This document shows positions 1-7,407 of a stretch of 34,624 nt of DNA, one piece after another (position 1 is the first letter of the stretch; each line of letters starts with the position of its first letter). A model generated the notes under the pieces. It had not been told where the DNA came from and did not search any database. It saw nothing but the letters and a program-made list of their open reading frames with translations. The stretch lies in contig CAYMAT010000010.1 in assembly GCA_964388495.1 (NCBI GenBank), positions 1 through 34,624 on the forward strand, given 5' to 3'. The stretch comes from CAYMAT01 sp964388495 (GTDB lineage Bacteria; Patescibacteriota; Gracilibacteria; Peribacterales; Peribacteraceae). Position numbers and translations under genes: made by a program.

Positions 1-103
1 AGCCGCCGTTCGCGGGGGGCGCGGCGTGCGGAGCGGCAAATCGAACGGCGGAGCACTTTTCTTTCGCCTATTTCTTTTGTTGCCCTGACAAAAGAAATAG
101 GCA
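1..103. repeat. 103-bp two-hairpin dispersed repeat, copy 1
   Basis: This segment matches 8635-8737 over its full 103 nt with three substitutions. It contains two inverted repeats. The outer one is CCGCCGTTCG (3-12) with CGAACGGCGG (42-51). The second is a perfect 15-bp stem, GCCTATTTCTTTTGT (66-80) with ACAAAAGAAATAGGC (88-102), around a 7-nt loop. Homology stops abruptly after position 103 and no reading frame is conserved. A mobile REP/MITE-like element or a structured RNA would both fit. The left edge is cut by the window. Confidence 0.8.
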
Positions 104-139
104 TCGCGCAGCGCTCGCAAGCGCGAAGACTGGCCTCAA

Positions 140-171
140 AAGACCGAGAGTCCCCCTCTCGGTCCTTTTAT
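140..171. terminator. Bidirectional intrinsic terminator after ftsZ
   Basis: GACCGAGAG (142-150) pairs with CTCTCGGTC (156-164) in a 9-bp stem with a 5-nt loop. An A-run on the left and a T-run on the right make it usable on either strand. On the minus strand it lies about 25 nt past the ftsZ stop and would end the ftsA-ftsZ transcript. Confidence 0.75.
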
Positions 172-189
172 CCCGATCTGTTGCGATAA

Positions 190-1431
190 TTATTTGGAAA
201 GCGGCTTGCGCATGAATGCCGGGACCTCCAGCTCCTCCAGGTTCAGATCCATGGCCGTGGACTTCACGCCCGGTTCCGTCTGCTGTCCGCGAGCGTCATC
301 CTTGGCGGCGGGCGACGGGGTCAGCGTGCGGCCAAAGTTGCTCTTGAGGATCCTCTGCGCGGGCGTGCCCATCTGCTGGGGCGACGTGGTGTTGTCGTCG
401 GCAAAGCCCGTGGCCACCACCGTGACCTTCACCTGGCCCGTGTAGGCCTCGTCAATGACGGCACCAAAGATGATGTTGGCCTCCGGAGCGGCGGCCTCCG
501 TGATGATGCGCGCGGCCTCGTCCACTTCAAACATGGAGAGATCGTTGCCACCCGTGATGTTGAACAGGATTCCCTGTGCACCGTGGATACTCGTTTCCAA
601 GAGCGGGCTATCGATGGCGGCGCGAGCGGCCTCCGCGGCGCGGCTGTCCCCCGTTCCGTAACCGATACCCATGAGAGCCGTACCGGCGTCCTGCATGATG
701 GTTTTGACGTCGGCGAAGTCCACGTTCACCAGACCGTGCTGGGTGATGAGGCTGGAAATACCCTCAATGGCGTGCTTGAGCACTTCATCCACCACCTGGA
801 AGGCCTCCGTGAGGGGCGTGGTCTTGTCGATGAGCGAAAGAATCTTGTCATTGGGGATGGTGATGAGCGTGTCCACCTTGCCGCGCAGGGCCTCCAGCGC
901 CTCATCGGCCTGCTTCTTGCGCTTGAATCCCTCAAAGCTGAAGGGGCGCGTTACTACAGCCACCGTCAGGATGCCCATACCGCGGGCAGCTTCTGCAATA
1001 GGATGGATGCTTCCGCTTCCCGTTCCACCTCCCAGACCCGCGGTGATGAAGAGCATGTCCGTGCCCTCCAGCTCCTTCTTGATCTCCTCCATGCTCTCCT
1101 CTGCTGCGCGCTTGCCGGCCTCCGGGTTTGCCCCCGCGCCAAGCCCGCGCGTGGTGCCGCGGCCGATGGTAATCTTTTTGCCGGCAGGGCTGTGATACAG
1201 CGCCTGGGCGTCCGTGTTGACGGCAATGAATTCCACACCCCCCAGTTTGCTCTGCACCATGCGGCTCACGGCGTTGTTTCCGCCGCCGCCGGTCCCCAGC
1301 ACGCGGATTACGGCTCCCGGCAGCATGTCCGGACGCACCTCACGGGCGGACGTGGAATGGTCATCGCCACGGGGCGGATTGCCCTGGCTTCCCGAGCTGC
1401 GGGAGAAGATGGAGCGGAACGTATCGGACAT
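190..1431 (-). CDS. ftsZ: Cell division GTPase FtsZ
   Basis: This is the bacterial tubulin homologue that polymerises into the cytokinetic Z-ring. The 413-aa product has a basic, Ser/Gly-rich N-terminal extension of about 38 residues. The nucleotide-binding core follows, with GTGGGGNN (46-53), the tubulin signature GGGTGSG (134-140) and a T7-loop segment NVDFADVKTIM. A linker leads to the conserved C-terminal peptide LEELEVPAFMRKP, the expected docking site for FtsA. It lies 33 nt downstream of ftsA on the same strand, so the two are probably one operon. No Shine-Dalgarno sequence and no clear -10 box precede the ATG, which suggests it is translated from the ftsA message. The N-terminal extension is longer than in model FtsZ proteins. 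Identification is secure. Confidence 0.97.
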   Translation of the reverse strand: MSDTFRSIFSRSSGSQGNPPRGDDHSTSAREVRPDMLPGAVIRVLGTGGGGNNAVSRMVQSKLGGVEFIAVNTDAQALYHSPAGKKITIGRGTTRGLGAGANPEAGKRAAEESMEEIKKELEGTDMLFITAGLGGGTGSGSIHPIAEAARGMGILTVAVVTRPFSFEGFKRKKQADEALEALRGKVDTLITIPNDKILSLIDKTTPLTEAFQVVDEVLKHAIEGISSLITQHGLVNVDFADVKTIMQDAGTALMGIGYGTGDSRAAEAARAAIDSPLLETSIHGAQGILFNITGGNDLSMFEVDEAARIITEAAAPEANIIFGAVIDEAYTGQVKVTVVATGFADDNTTSPQQMGTPAQRILKSNFGRTLTPSPAAKDDARGQQTEPGVKSTAMDLNLEELEVPAFMRKPLSK

Positions 1432-1464
1432 GATAGAGGGGGGAAGACGAAGTGAAGAAAGGAA

Positions 1465-2697
1465 TCAGGGGAAAAGACTGCGGAGCCAGGTACCCACCTG
1501 CTGTACCGTGCGCTTCATCTGGAAAGGGCTCTGGAAACCGCGGTCCTCCTCTCGGATACCCCAGACCAGGGTGCCCAGTGCCGTGGCGTAGGCCGGGTCA
1601 TCCACCTTTTCAATCACCCCGCCCACATCCACGGGGAAGCCCATCTGAACGGGCAGACCCAAAACGTCGCGCGCCAGATCCAACACACCCGGAGCCTTGA
1701 CCGCACCACCCGTGAGAATGGCACCGGCGGGCAGCATGCCGCTGCGGCCGATGCGTGTGAGCTCCTCCTTCACTAAGGAGAAGATTTCAAAGTAGCGGGC
1801 CTGCATGATCTCTGCCATGTAGCGCTTGCTGACCGTCTGGGTGTCCACCTTGCTCACAGATGCCAGATCAATCATCTCGCGCTCACTGATCTCCGCGCTC
1901 AAAACAGATCCGTACTCGATCTTGATCTTCTCTGCCGTGTCGATGGATGTGCGAAGCCCGATGGCCACATCGCTCGTGACGCTTTCGCCCGCCACCGGCA
2001 GGGAGATGGAATGCAGGATAGTCCCCTCCTCAAAGACGGCCACACTGGTGCAGCCTGCCCCCACATCGATCACCACCACCCCCAACTCCTTCTGGCGCTT
2101 GCTGAGCGTTGCCTCCGCGGCGGCGATGGTGGCGGGGACCAAGGCGTCGATATCCACACCCGCCTGGTCAATGCATTTCTCGATGTTCTTCACGTGCTGC
2201 ACCTGGCCCGTGATGATGTGGGCCTCCACCTCCAGACGGATACCCGTCATACCCAGCGGGTTCTTGATGCCGCGCTGCTCGTCCACGGCGTAGGCCTTGG
2301 GTTCGATGTGCAGGATGCGGCGGTTCTGCGGGATGCTCACGGCCTGTGCCGCCTCAATGACGCGGCCAATGTCCTCCACCGTGATCTCGGAACCCGAGAT
2401 GGCAATGACACCGCGGCTGTCAAAAGACTCGATGTGCGATCCGCTCATACCCACAAAGACGTGGTTGACCGGCACTCCCGCCATGCGCTCCGCGTCCTCC
2501 AGGGAGGAGATGATGTTGTGAATGAGTTCCTCCACGTCGATCACGTGCCCCTTCCGCATACCCAGTGACGGCGACAGCCCCACGCCGATGACGTTGGGGG
2601 TGCGGCGCTCATTTTCGGCGCCGTCCACCACGGCAATAACCGTGCGGATCTTTGCACTACCGATATCCAGACTGGCGACAACACGTTCCTTAGGCAT
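1465..2697 (-). CDS. ftsA: Cell division protein FtsA
   Basis: This actin-like ATPase tethers FtsZ to the membrane. From ATG 2697 the product is 410 aa. It starts MPKERVVASLDIGSAKI, the phosphate-1 motif of the actin/Hsp70 fold. The 1C domain with the HIEPKAY segment follows, then phosphate-2 VVIDVGAGCTSVAV, then GAILTGGAVKAPG. The C-terminus QMKRTVQQVGTWLRSLFP is an amphipathic helix typical of the FtsA membrane-targeting sequence. A longer frame opens at 2751, but its 18 extra residues are not family-like and no SD precedes either start, so 2697 is preferred. It is first in the ftsA-ftsZ operon. An upstream murC/ftsQ cluster is not adjacent. Confidence 0.94.
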   Translation of the reverse strand: MPKERVVASLDIGSAKIRTVIAVVDGAENERRTPNVIGVGLSPSLGMRKGHVIDVEELIHNIISSLEDAERMAGVPVNHVFVGMSGSHIESFDSRGVIAISGSEITVEDIGRVIEAAQAVSIPQNRRILHIEPKAYAVDEQRGIKNPLGMTGIRLEVEAHIITGQVQHVKNIEKCIDQAGVDIDALVPATIAAAEATLSKRQKELGVVVIDVGAGCTSVAVFEEGTILHSISLPVAGESVTSDVAIGLRTSIDTAEKIKIEYGSVLSAEISEREMIDLASVSKVDTQTVSKRYMAEIMQARYFEIFSLVKEELTRIGRSGMLPAGAILTGGAVKAPGVLDLARDVLGLPVQMGFPVDVGGVIEKVDDPAYATALGTLVWGIREEDRGFQSPFQMKRTVQQVGTWLRSLFP

Positions 2698-3045
2698 AAA
2701 GGGCTTGGGGCAGAACTGAGAGGAGGCGCCACGGCAGGGAAATCCTGTCATGACGCTGTGCGGACCGCACAGGAAACGGAGAGAAGTCTAAAGGGCACAA
2801 AAGGGCATGTGCAAGGGCTAAACGACTACCTTTGGTATACAAGAGTGGAATAGTCGTATACAAAATATACTCTGATTTTTTGTCTACAGGCCGCCAAGTA
2901 ACTACAAAATTATTCAGAAAAAACGGAGGGGAAATTACGCGAGTACAGGAAGTGATCAGACAAAGGGGTTCTGGAGGCCCCAGAAGCAAGAAAAATTGAA
3001 GATGTTTTTTGAAAAACCCCCTCTCCATCTACCGCTTCTTGCGCG
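2698..3045 (-). promoter_or_regulatory. ftsA upstream intergenic region
   Basis: No convincing gene is seen in these 348 nt. An AT-rich block around 2836-2880 holds TATAC-containing repeats (gtatac at 2834, 2855 and nearby), and on the minus strand it would place a promoter upstream of ftsA. A precise -35/-10 pair cannot be fixed by eye. A minus-strand frame spanning 2690-3028 has biased composition, no initiation signal and overlaps the ftsA start, so it is not called. Confidence 0.35.
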
Positions 3046-3999
3046 TCAAAATAATGCCATCTGGCTCTCCTCTTTTTTGACTACTCCTCCCACCCCCTCA
3101 GACCAGACAAAATGGCCTTTGCCGTAAGCACTGAGACAGAGCGACTGCAAGCGTTTGGTAAGCGAGGTGAACTGCAGATTACGGAAGAACTCCACAGCAT
3201 CTTTGGTGTCCAGATTCTTGAGCTCCAAATCAGAGAGTCCATAGGCAAGCGGGAAGTCGCAGACCAGGGTAGCCATCCGCTCACAGAAGAACGCCTGCTC
3301 CTTGTCCCGGATTAACTTCTCCCGCATGACAGGCTTGATCTCATCCAAGTGCTCGTAGACTCCCGTGAGCGTGCCGTATTTTTGGAGGAGCTCCGCGGCC
3401 CCCTTGGGACCAATGCCCTTCACCCCGGGCAGGTTATCCGAACTGTCGCCGGAGATCCCCTTATAGGAGGCAACCTGGTCCGGGCGCACGCCGTACTTGG
3501 CGAGAATCTCCGCGGGGCCCAGGTACTCCGGCGCCTGATACCCCTTGTGGGGGATGGCGATGCGGACATGCTCGTTAGCGAGCTGCAGGGCATCCCGGTC
3601 ACCGGTGACAATCGTCACCCGCAAGCCATCCCGGGCAGCCAGGCGCGAATAGGCACAGAGTAAGTCATCGGCCTCAAAGCCGGGATTGGATGTCTGCTTG
3701 ATACCAAAGGAGTCAATGCACTGGCGGATGCGGGGGATCTGGAGATAGAACTCGTCGGGGGTCTCCGCCCTCCCCGCTTTGTAGGCGTCATGCTCCTTGT
3801 GACGGAATGTCTCCTCTCCCTCGTCAAAACAGAAGAGTACGTGCGTGGGTTCCTCCGTCTTCACCATGCCGATCAGCATGGACGCCACGCCGTACACCGC
3901 ATTGGTCAGTTCTCCGTTCTGCGTTTTGAGCGTTTTGGGTACGGCGTAGAACGCGCGATACATCAGGTGATGTCCATCGATAAGGAGGAGGTGCTGCAT
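3046..3999 (-). CDS. Stand-alone 5'-3' exonuclease (PolA N-terminal/FEN family)
   Basis: The product is 317 aa from ATG 3999 (MQHLLLIDGHHLMYRAFYAV). It matches the 5'-nuclease domain of DNA polymerase I without the polymerase. Metal-ligand acidic motifs are LLIDGHH, LFCFDEGEETFRH, GFEADDLLCAY, VTGDRDALQL and ISGDSSDNLPGVKGIG; the last continues into the helix-hairpin-helix GPKGAAELLQKYG. It should remove RNA primers or 5' flaps during replication and repair. The frame runs 73 codons further upstream, but that part is not family-like. An imperfect GAGG lies about 10 nt before the ATG. A minus-strand AT-rich promoter (TACTATAT, near 4088-4098) would give a leader of about 85 nt. No polA polymerase domain is seen nearby. 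Confidence 0.9.
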   Translation of the reverse strand: MQHLLLIDGHHLMYRAFYAVPKTLKTQNGELTNAVYGVASMLIGMVKTEEPTHVLFCFDEGEETFRHKEHDAYKAGRAETPDEFYLQIPRIRQCIDSFGIKQTSNPGFEADDLLCAYSRLAARDGLRVTIVTGDRDALQLANEHVRIAIPHKGYQAPEYLGPAEILAKYGVRPDQVASYKGISGDSSDNLPGVKGIGPKGAAELLQKYGTLTGVYEHLDEIKPVMREKLIRDKEQAFFCERMATLVCDFPLAYGLSDLELKNLDTKDAVEFFRNLQFTSLTKRLQSLCLSAYGKGHFVWSEGVGGVVKKEESQMALF

Positions 4000-4158
4000 G
4001 CGGAGGACCTCAAGGATAACGGTGTTTGCGGCAATCGAGTACTGGAATCCGCATGTTTGAATTTTTGCGCAGCAGAAAGCCAAAAACAAATATAGTATTC
4101 CTCCCTTATTTCCTTTTCCGTCAATGCGTCTGCACTCCCCAGAGCGTGTCAATTTTGC

Positions 4159-4164
4159 TATACT
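4159..4164 (+). promoter_or_regulatory. Extended -10 box (TGC-TATACT)
   Basis: TTTTGCTATACT is an extended -10 element. Transcription would start near 4171, leaving about a 12-nt leader before the ATG at 4183 with no Shine-Dalgarno sequence. Confidence 0.6.
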
Positions 4165-4182
4165 AGTGAGTTCACCCTTCAC

Positions 4183-4785
4183 ATGTCCTCCCCTCACACA
4201 GACACGCACATCGCGCACCGTTACTCTAGCTCCAGCCTGGACCAGAAGCTGCTCAACAAAACGGCTCTGCAGGAGGAGTTGGGATGGGTACCGGAGCCCA
4301 AGCGCCCCGTCATTTGCCTGCCCGCAGGCATGTCGGAGAAATTAGGAGGCGAGCTCTTTCAGCAGGTGCTCCCCGGCCTTCTGAGCCTGCCTATAGAGAT
4401 TCTGGTGGTGGGCAAAGGCTCCGCCAGCTTTGGATCGCTCTTCACCAAGCTCAGCAAGGAGCACAAGCACCGCGTGGCCATTCTGCCCGCGTCAGAAACC
4501 TCCCTCAGTAAGATCTACGCCGCAAGCGACATGGCGCTTTTCTTGGCGAACCCCGCTAGTCAGAAGGAGTTAACCGAGTGTCTGCACTACGGTGTGGTAC
4601 CCATTTCCCTCCCCTGTGACGCCTTGGAGGACTATGACCCGGTACAGGAGGCGGGCAATGCCTTCGTCTTTCCGGAAAGCAACCCCTGGCTCTGTTTCAT
4701 GTCCCTGGTGCGCGCTTTGGAAACCTACAAACTGCCATTTGACTGGAGGACCATCGAAAAACATGGCATGAACTCTGGGGTATAA
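4183..4785 (+). CDS. Glycogen/starch synthase C-terminal-domain-like protein (orphan GT5 half)
   Basis: The 200-aa product resembles only the C-terminal nucleotide-sugar-binding Rossmann domain of GT5 glycogen synthases. NKTALQEELG is the family's domain-joining motif. ILVVGKGS, a KIYAASDMALFL segment (family AGSDMFLMPS) and a CLHYGVVPIS segment (family ALRYGTVPIV) follow in order. The GT-B N-terminal acceptor domain is missing. The EPCGL motif is replaced by QKELTEC and the ISRL arginine by LPAG, so donor binding is doubtful. The gene has its own extended -10 promoter and an intact start, so it is not simply truncated by a recent break. It may be a regulatory or sugar-binding relic; catalysis is not supported. 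The 3' end is duplicated just downstream (4834-4883). Confidence 0.7.
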   Translation: MSSPHTDTHIAHRYSSSSLDQKLLNKTALQEELGWVPEPKRPVICLPAGMSEKLGGELFQQVLPGLLSLPIEILVVGKGSASFGSLFTKLSKEHKHRVAILPASETSLSKIYAASDMALFLANPASQKELTECLHYGVVPISLPCDALEDYDPVQEAGNAFVFPESNPWLCFMSLVRALETYKLPFDWRTIEKHGMNSGV

Positions 4786-4883
4786 TTGATCTCCATTCCC
4801 AGCTGCCAGTCACTCCGAGCCTTGTCGAAGGGCGACTACAGGACCATCCAGAAGCACGGGATGGGCGGACCGTGAGGTATACT
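4741..4883 (+). repeat. Duplicated gene 3' end with CGAGCC..GTCGAAGGG element
   Basis: The last codons of the upstream gene (4741-4786) recur in diverged form at 4834-4883. The first copy reads FDWRTIEKHGMNSGV-stop and the second would read DYRTIQKHGMGGP-stop. TATAAT and TATACT occupy matching places just after the two stops. Immediately before the second copy is CCGAGCCTTGTCGAAGGG (4815-4832). The first 30 aligned bases are ungapped. Confidence 0.65.
4878..4883 (+). promoter_or_regulatory. -10 box TATACT for the 58-aa gene
   Basis: TATACT (4878-4883) would start RNA near 4890. The leader begins with a hairpin, CAGGAaCCGAC with GTCGGcTCCTG (4892-4914), followed by a strong Shine-Dalgarno sequence at 4931-4940. 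Confidence 0.5.
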
Positions 4884-4944
4884 CCCCCCACAGGAACCGA
4901 CGGTCGGCTCCTGTGATCTTTTTCTCCTTGTAAGGAGGTGAGGT

Positions 4945-5121
4945 ATGGAGCCGGAAAAAACCGAGCAGCCGGCGGCTCAGTTCTTGGATAGTGCCGAGAA
5001 CGGCGGCCCATCCGGCATAGAATGTGCCGTGATGCTGGCCGTGATCATCGTGGCGACCATAGCCGCCATCTCAAGCCTGGGCGACAAAAAGCCAGAGGCA
5101 AAAGACGCGGCGGCGCCATAG
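4945..5121 (+). CDS. 58-aa single-pass membrane peptide
   Basis: The family is not recognised. The ORF starts with ATG 4945, preceded by TAAGGAGGTG (4931-4940), one of very few perfect Shine-Dalgarno sequences in this window. The product has an acidic N-terminal half (MEPEKTEQPAAQFLDSAENG), one hydrophobic segment of about 20 residues (residues 25-45, ECAVMLAVIIVATIAAISSL) and a charged Lys/Asp/Ala tail. It is predicted to be a single-span membrane peptide. A 5' leader hairpin and an intrinsic terminator (5128-5154) make it a tidy monocistronic unit. Translation is very likely; function is unknown. Confidence 0.75.
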   Translation: MEPEKTEQPAAQFLDSAENGGPSGIECAVMLAVIIVATIAAISSLGDKKPEAKDAAAP

Positions 5122-5127
5122 TCACAA

Positions 5128-5154
5128 GCCGCCTGGTTCTCCAGGCGGCATTTT
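5128..5154 (+). terminator. Intrinsic terminator
   Basis: GCCGCCTGG (5128-5136) pairs with CCAGGCGGC (5141-5149) around TTCT and is followed by ATTTTC. It lies 6 nt after the stop of the 58-aa gene. Confidence 0.8.
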
Positions 5155-5161
5155 CAAAAAA

Positions 5162-5191
5162 AGAGTCCTGACGACGAAGCGTCAGGACTCT
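5162..5191 (-). terminator. 12-bp hairpin with A-run on its left (minus-strand terminator)
   Basis: AGAGTCCTGACG (5162-5173) pairs perfectly with CGTCAGGACTCT (5180-5191). The run of A residues at 5156-5162 would be a U-run in a minus-strand transcript. No convincing minus-strand gene lies in 5192-5387, so this may end read-through transcription or an unrecognised RNA. In 5192-5387 only an imperfect inverted repeat around ACAAGG...CCTTGT (5274-5299) was seen. Confidence 0.5.
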
Positions 5192-5343
5192 GAACTGCTC
5201 TCTGGGTATCGCTTATTTCCAGTGCGTGGCACCCGGCTCGTATCGCCAATCCTGGTCACAGTCAGGAAGGGTACAAGGAGGAAGCTTTTCCCCCTTGTAA
5301 TGCAAAGCTGAAATGGTCTGCTATTGCTGCACTCTTTTATATA

Positions 5344-5372
5344 TTGAGCAATCGTGCGCGGTTTGCTACTGT
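5344..5372 (+). promoter_or_regulatory. tRNA-Lys promoter
   Basis: TTGAGC (5344-5349), a 17-bp spacer and TACTGT (5367-5372) with an upstream TGC give a plausible -35/-10 pair. Transcription would start about 8 nt before the tRNA. Confidence 0.5.
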
Positions 5373-5387
5373 TTCCCGGCTTTCCGT

Positions 5388-5464
5388 GGGTCAGTAGCTC
5401 AGTCTGGTAGAGCAGTTGCCTCTTAAGCAATTGGCCCTGGGTTCAAATCCCAGCTGACCCACCA
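5388..5464 (+). tRNA. tRNA-Lys (anticodon CTT)
   Basis: This is a full 77-nt cloverleaf. The acceptor stem is GGGTCAG/CTGACCC and the D-arm GCTC...GAGC. The anticodon stem GTTGC/GCAAT holds the loop CTCTTAA (anticodon CTT). The T-arm is CTGGG-TTCAAAT-CCCAG. The discriminator A and CCA are encoded. Confidence 0.95.
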
Positions 5465-5480
5465 ATCGTCGTTAAGACTC

Positions 5481-5524
5481 CTCATGCAAGCCATCCTTGG
5501 CTTTGTGATGCCAAGCTGCATGAG
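5481..5524. other. Imperfect stem-loop after tRNA-Lys
   Basis: CTCATGCA (5481-5488) pairs with TGCATGAG (5517-5524), with an inner TTGGC/GCCAA stem. It has no T-run on either side. It lies between the tRNA and the convergent methyltransferase gene and could be a processing or boundary structure. Confidence 0.4.
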
Positions 5525-5537
5525 AAGTTCCCCAGGA

Positions 5538-6173
5538 TCACGGCCAGCGGAAAACCGGTTGGGATGTGAGTTTTTTGAAGTCGACCCCCACCGTACGCAG
5601 ATCTGCACCATTCGTGTGGCTTCTTGAGGTCCGCAGTTTCAGCCATCCGTTCTTTCCATCGGCCCTGTATGCGTCATTGACGATATCGGGGAAAAGGACG
5701 CTCTCCCCCGCCCTGACGCGTGATGCAAAATCCGGTACCGTCCGTAGGAGGTTTTTCAGGACCTTCGGATACGGGTCCACAAGCGAATGGTACCCCTGCC
5801 CTACAAGCAATTCGTCCCGCTCCATACGCAACGGCAATGTGTCGCTGTTGATCGTCTCGCTCACCCATACCCGCACGGTGTCGGCAATGGGTCGGATGGT
5901 TTCCGGGGCGGTGATGTCCGCGTCGTGGACCGCCATATCTATGCGCGGACGCAATCGTGGGGCAAGTTTGCAGAGTGCCGCCACCATGTCGGCGGAGTTC
6001 TCCACACAATGGACTTTCACCTTTTCGGCACCGCTACGAAGAACGCCGATACCCGCACAGACGCCCAAAATCCCCGATCCCGCGCCCAGATCAGCCACGC
6101 TACCGGTCTTGCCGTGGAAGATCAGTTCTTTGCCTATGGCCGCTGTTGCACGGAAATCCATCAGCGACTGCAT
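5538..6173 (-). CDS. PRMT-like SAM-dependent methyltransferase, possibly N-terminally interrupted
   Basis: The 211-aa product begins MQSLMDFRATAAIGKELI. Motif I follows (VADLGAGSGILGVCAG) with motif post-I VHCVENSADMV. The SETINSDTLPL segment recalls the double-E SExxG loop of protein arginine methyltransferases, but substrate is unproven. The same frame is open upstream to about 6398 except for a single TAG at 6195-6197. Those 64-odd residues (FVELYAEAFCACLFPR and so on) look protein-like and would supply the N-terminal helix expected in the family. The annotated ATG 6173 has no SD or -10 box nearby. Either the gene starts here, or a nonsense mutation has split it. It follows truB by 5-16 nt on the same strand, so co-transcription is likely. 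Confidence 0.7.
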   Translation of the reverse strand: MQSLMDFRATAAIGKELIFHGKTGSVADLGAGSGILGVCAGIGVLRSGAEKVKVHCVENSADMVAALCKLAPRLRPRIDMAVHDADITAPETIRPIADTVRVWVSETINSDTLPLRMERDELLVGQGYHSLVDPYPKVLKNLLRTVPDFASRVRAGESVLFPDIVNDAYRADGKNGWLKLRTSRSHTNGADLRTVGVDFKKLTSQPVFRWP

Positions 6174-6405
6174 GGCGACTTTGGTAGCGGTTGCCTAGGT
6201 CATGACCCTGCAGAGCACTGCAGACACGGATTCCGCCCTGGGGAAAAGACATGCACAGAAAGCCTCCGCGTAGAGCTCCACAAAGTTCGCAATCACCTGA
6301 TCGCAATGGTGCGCTTCGGGCGTGGGGAAACGCCGAATGTTGGAGAGCGTGCGAATGCCCTGCGCCAGCGATGTAATCTGCCAAACCAAAGTGGCAGATC
6401 ATACA

Positions 6406-7260
6406 CTAGAAGACCTTCCGCGCATGCGCTGTGCCGTCCTGTGCCTGCACAAGCAGCGCCACCGGCAGATCCTCGTGCCAGCCCACGGTATTGGGCGTCA
6501 CTTCCGCCTCGATATTCCTGCCGCACTTGAGATCTTCGTATTCATCAGCCGAAAGATCGCGGCGCGGGAGACCCACTAAGACATCTTTGAGCGGAAGCAC
6601 ATCCGTCCAGTTCACGGCGTCCGGCGCTTTGGCGGCATCCACCGACCACGCACCGATCTTGGTGCGGCGGAGTGCCTGGAGGTACGCACCGCAATGCATG
6701 AGCTGTCCCAGATCGTGCGCTAACGAGCGGATGTAGGTGCCTGATCCGCACCGCACACGGAGCGTGATATGGGGATACGCGTACTTCACGATGGCGCATT
6801 CCTCTATGCGTACGCTGCGCGCGGGCAGATCCACGGGCTTGCCCTCCCGCGCCATGGCGTACGCACGCTCGCCGCCGATGCTGATGGCGCTGTACGCGGG
6901 CGGGACTTGCTTGATGGTACCCACAAAACGGTCATGGATGAGGCGCTGGATTTCCGCCTGCTCCGGCGGCACCCAGCCCTTGGGCGGCGGAACCAGCTCA
7001 ATCTCCCCTTCCCTGTCATACGTGGTGCTCACCGCACCGCACAGAACCTCCGCCTCGTACTCCTTCTCCAGCTCATTGAAGAGCTCCACCACCTTGAGGG
7101 CCTTGCGCCCCACGGCAATGACCAAAAGTCCCGTGGCGGCCGGATCCAGCGTGCCCAGATGGCCCGCGGCGCGCTCATGCAGGTTCCTGCGGATAACGGC
7201 CACGGCATCGTGGCTGGTAAACCCAACGGGCTTGTCGATGAGGAGAAATCCGTGACGCAT
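6406..7260 (-). CDS. truB: tRNA pseudouridine-55 synthase TruB
   Basis: This enzyme isomerises U55 in the T-loop of tRNAs. The 284-aa product starts MRHGFLLIDKPVGFTSHDAV (start ATG 7260; ten upstream in-frame codons are not conserved). The catalytic motif GHLGTLDPAATGLL carries the nucleophile Asp39. The later motifs KEYEAEVLCG, PPAYSAISIGGERAYAMAR and RVRCGSGTYIRSLAHDLG are all typical. A short C-terminal region remains where PUA-like domains sit. No SD sequence is present. The upstream region is occupied by an AGCAATCAGC-type repeat (7271-7384). Confidence 0.96.
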   Translation of the reverse strand: MRHGFLLIDKPVGFTSHDAVAVIRRNLHERAAGHLGTLDPAATGLLVIAVGRKALKVVELFNELEKEYEAEVLCGAVSTTYDREGEIELVPPPKGWVPPEQAEIQRLIHDRFVGTIKQVPPAYSAISIGGERAYAMAREGKPVDLPARSVRIEECAIVKYAYPHITLRVRCGSGTYIRSLAHDLGQLMHCGAYLQALRRTKIGAWSVDAAKAPDAVNWTDVLPLKDVLVGLPRRDLSADEYEDLKCGRNIEAEVTPNTVGWHEDLPVALLVQAQDGTAHARKVF

Positions 7261-7270
7261 GGGGGGCAAA

Positions 7271-7384
7271 CAGCGATAAGCAGTGAGCAATCAGCAAACT
7301 TGGGAGCCGCATTCTACAGCAATTTGCGATGACATACTTACCATTTGCAACAGCTAATTGCGCATTGCTTGTAGCTAATAGCCA
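7271..7384. repeat. AGCAATCAGC-family inverted repeat between truB and the next gene
   Basis: The left arm at 7271-7295 (units such as AGTGAGCAATCAGC) is related, as reverse complement, to the right arm at 7351-7384 (AGCTAATTGCGCATTGC and GTAGCTAATAGCC). The same unit family occurs inside murL at 27073-27141. Here it fills the divergent intergenic region. Confidence 0.55.
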
Positions 7385-7394
7385 TTCCCTGTCC

Positions 7395-7400
7395 TACAAT
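7395..7400 (+). promoter_or_regulatory. -10 box TACAAT, 7 nt before the start
   Basis: TACAAT lies 7 nt upstream of ATG 7408. It predicts a transcript beginning at or next to the start codon (leaderless). Confidence 0.6.
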
Positions 7401-7407
7401 TTTTTCC

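Noticed and set aside
583..1455. Long plus-strand open frame (290 codons) opposite ftsZ
   Set aside because: It is antisense to a certain gene, is rich in Arg/His/Gly as expected of a codon-bias shadow, and has no initiation signal.
2690..3028. 112-codon minus-strand frame upstream of ftsA
   Set aside because: It overlaps the ftsA start, has low-complexity Phe/Leu/Ser composition and no start signal.
5182..5430. 82-codon minus-strand frame
   Set aside because: It starts inside tRNA-Lys and its 3' end lies in a terminator hairpin; no coding features are seen.
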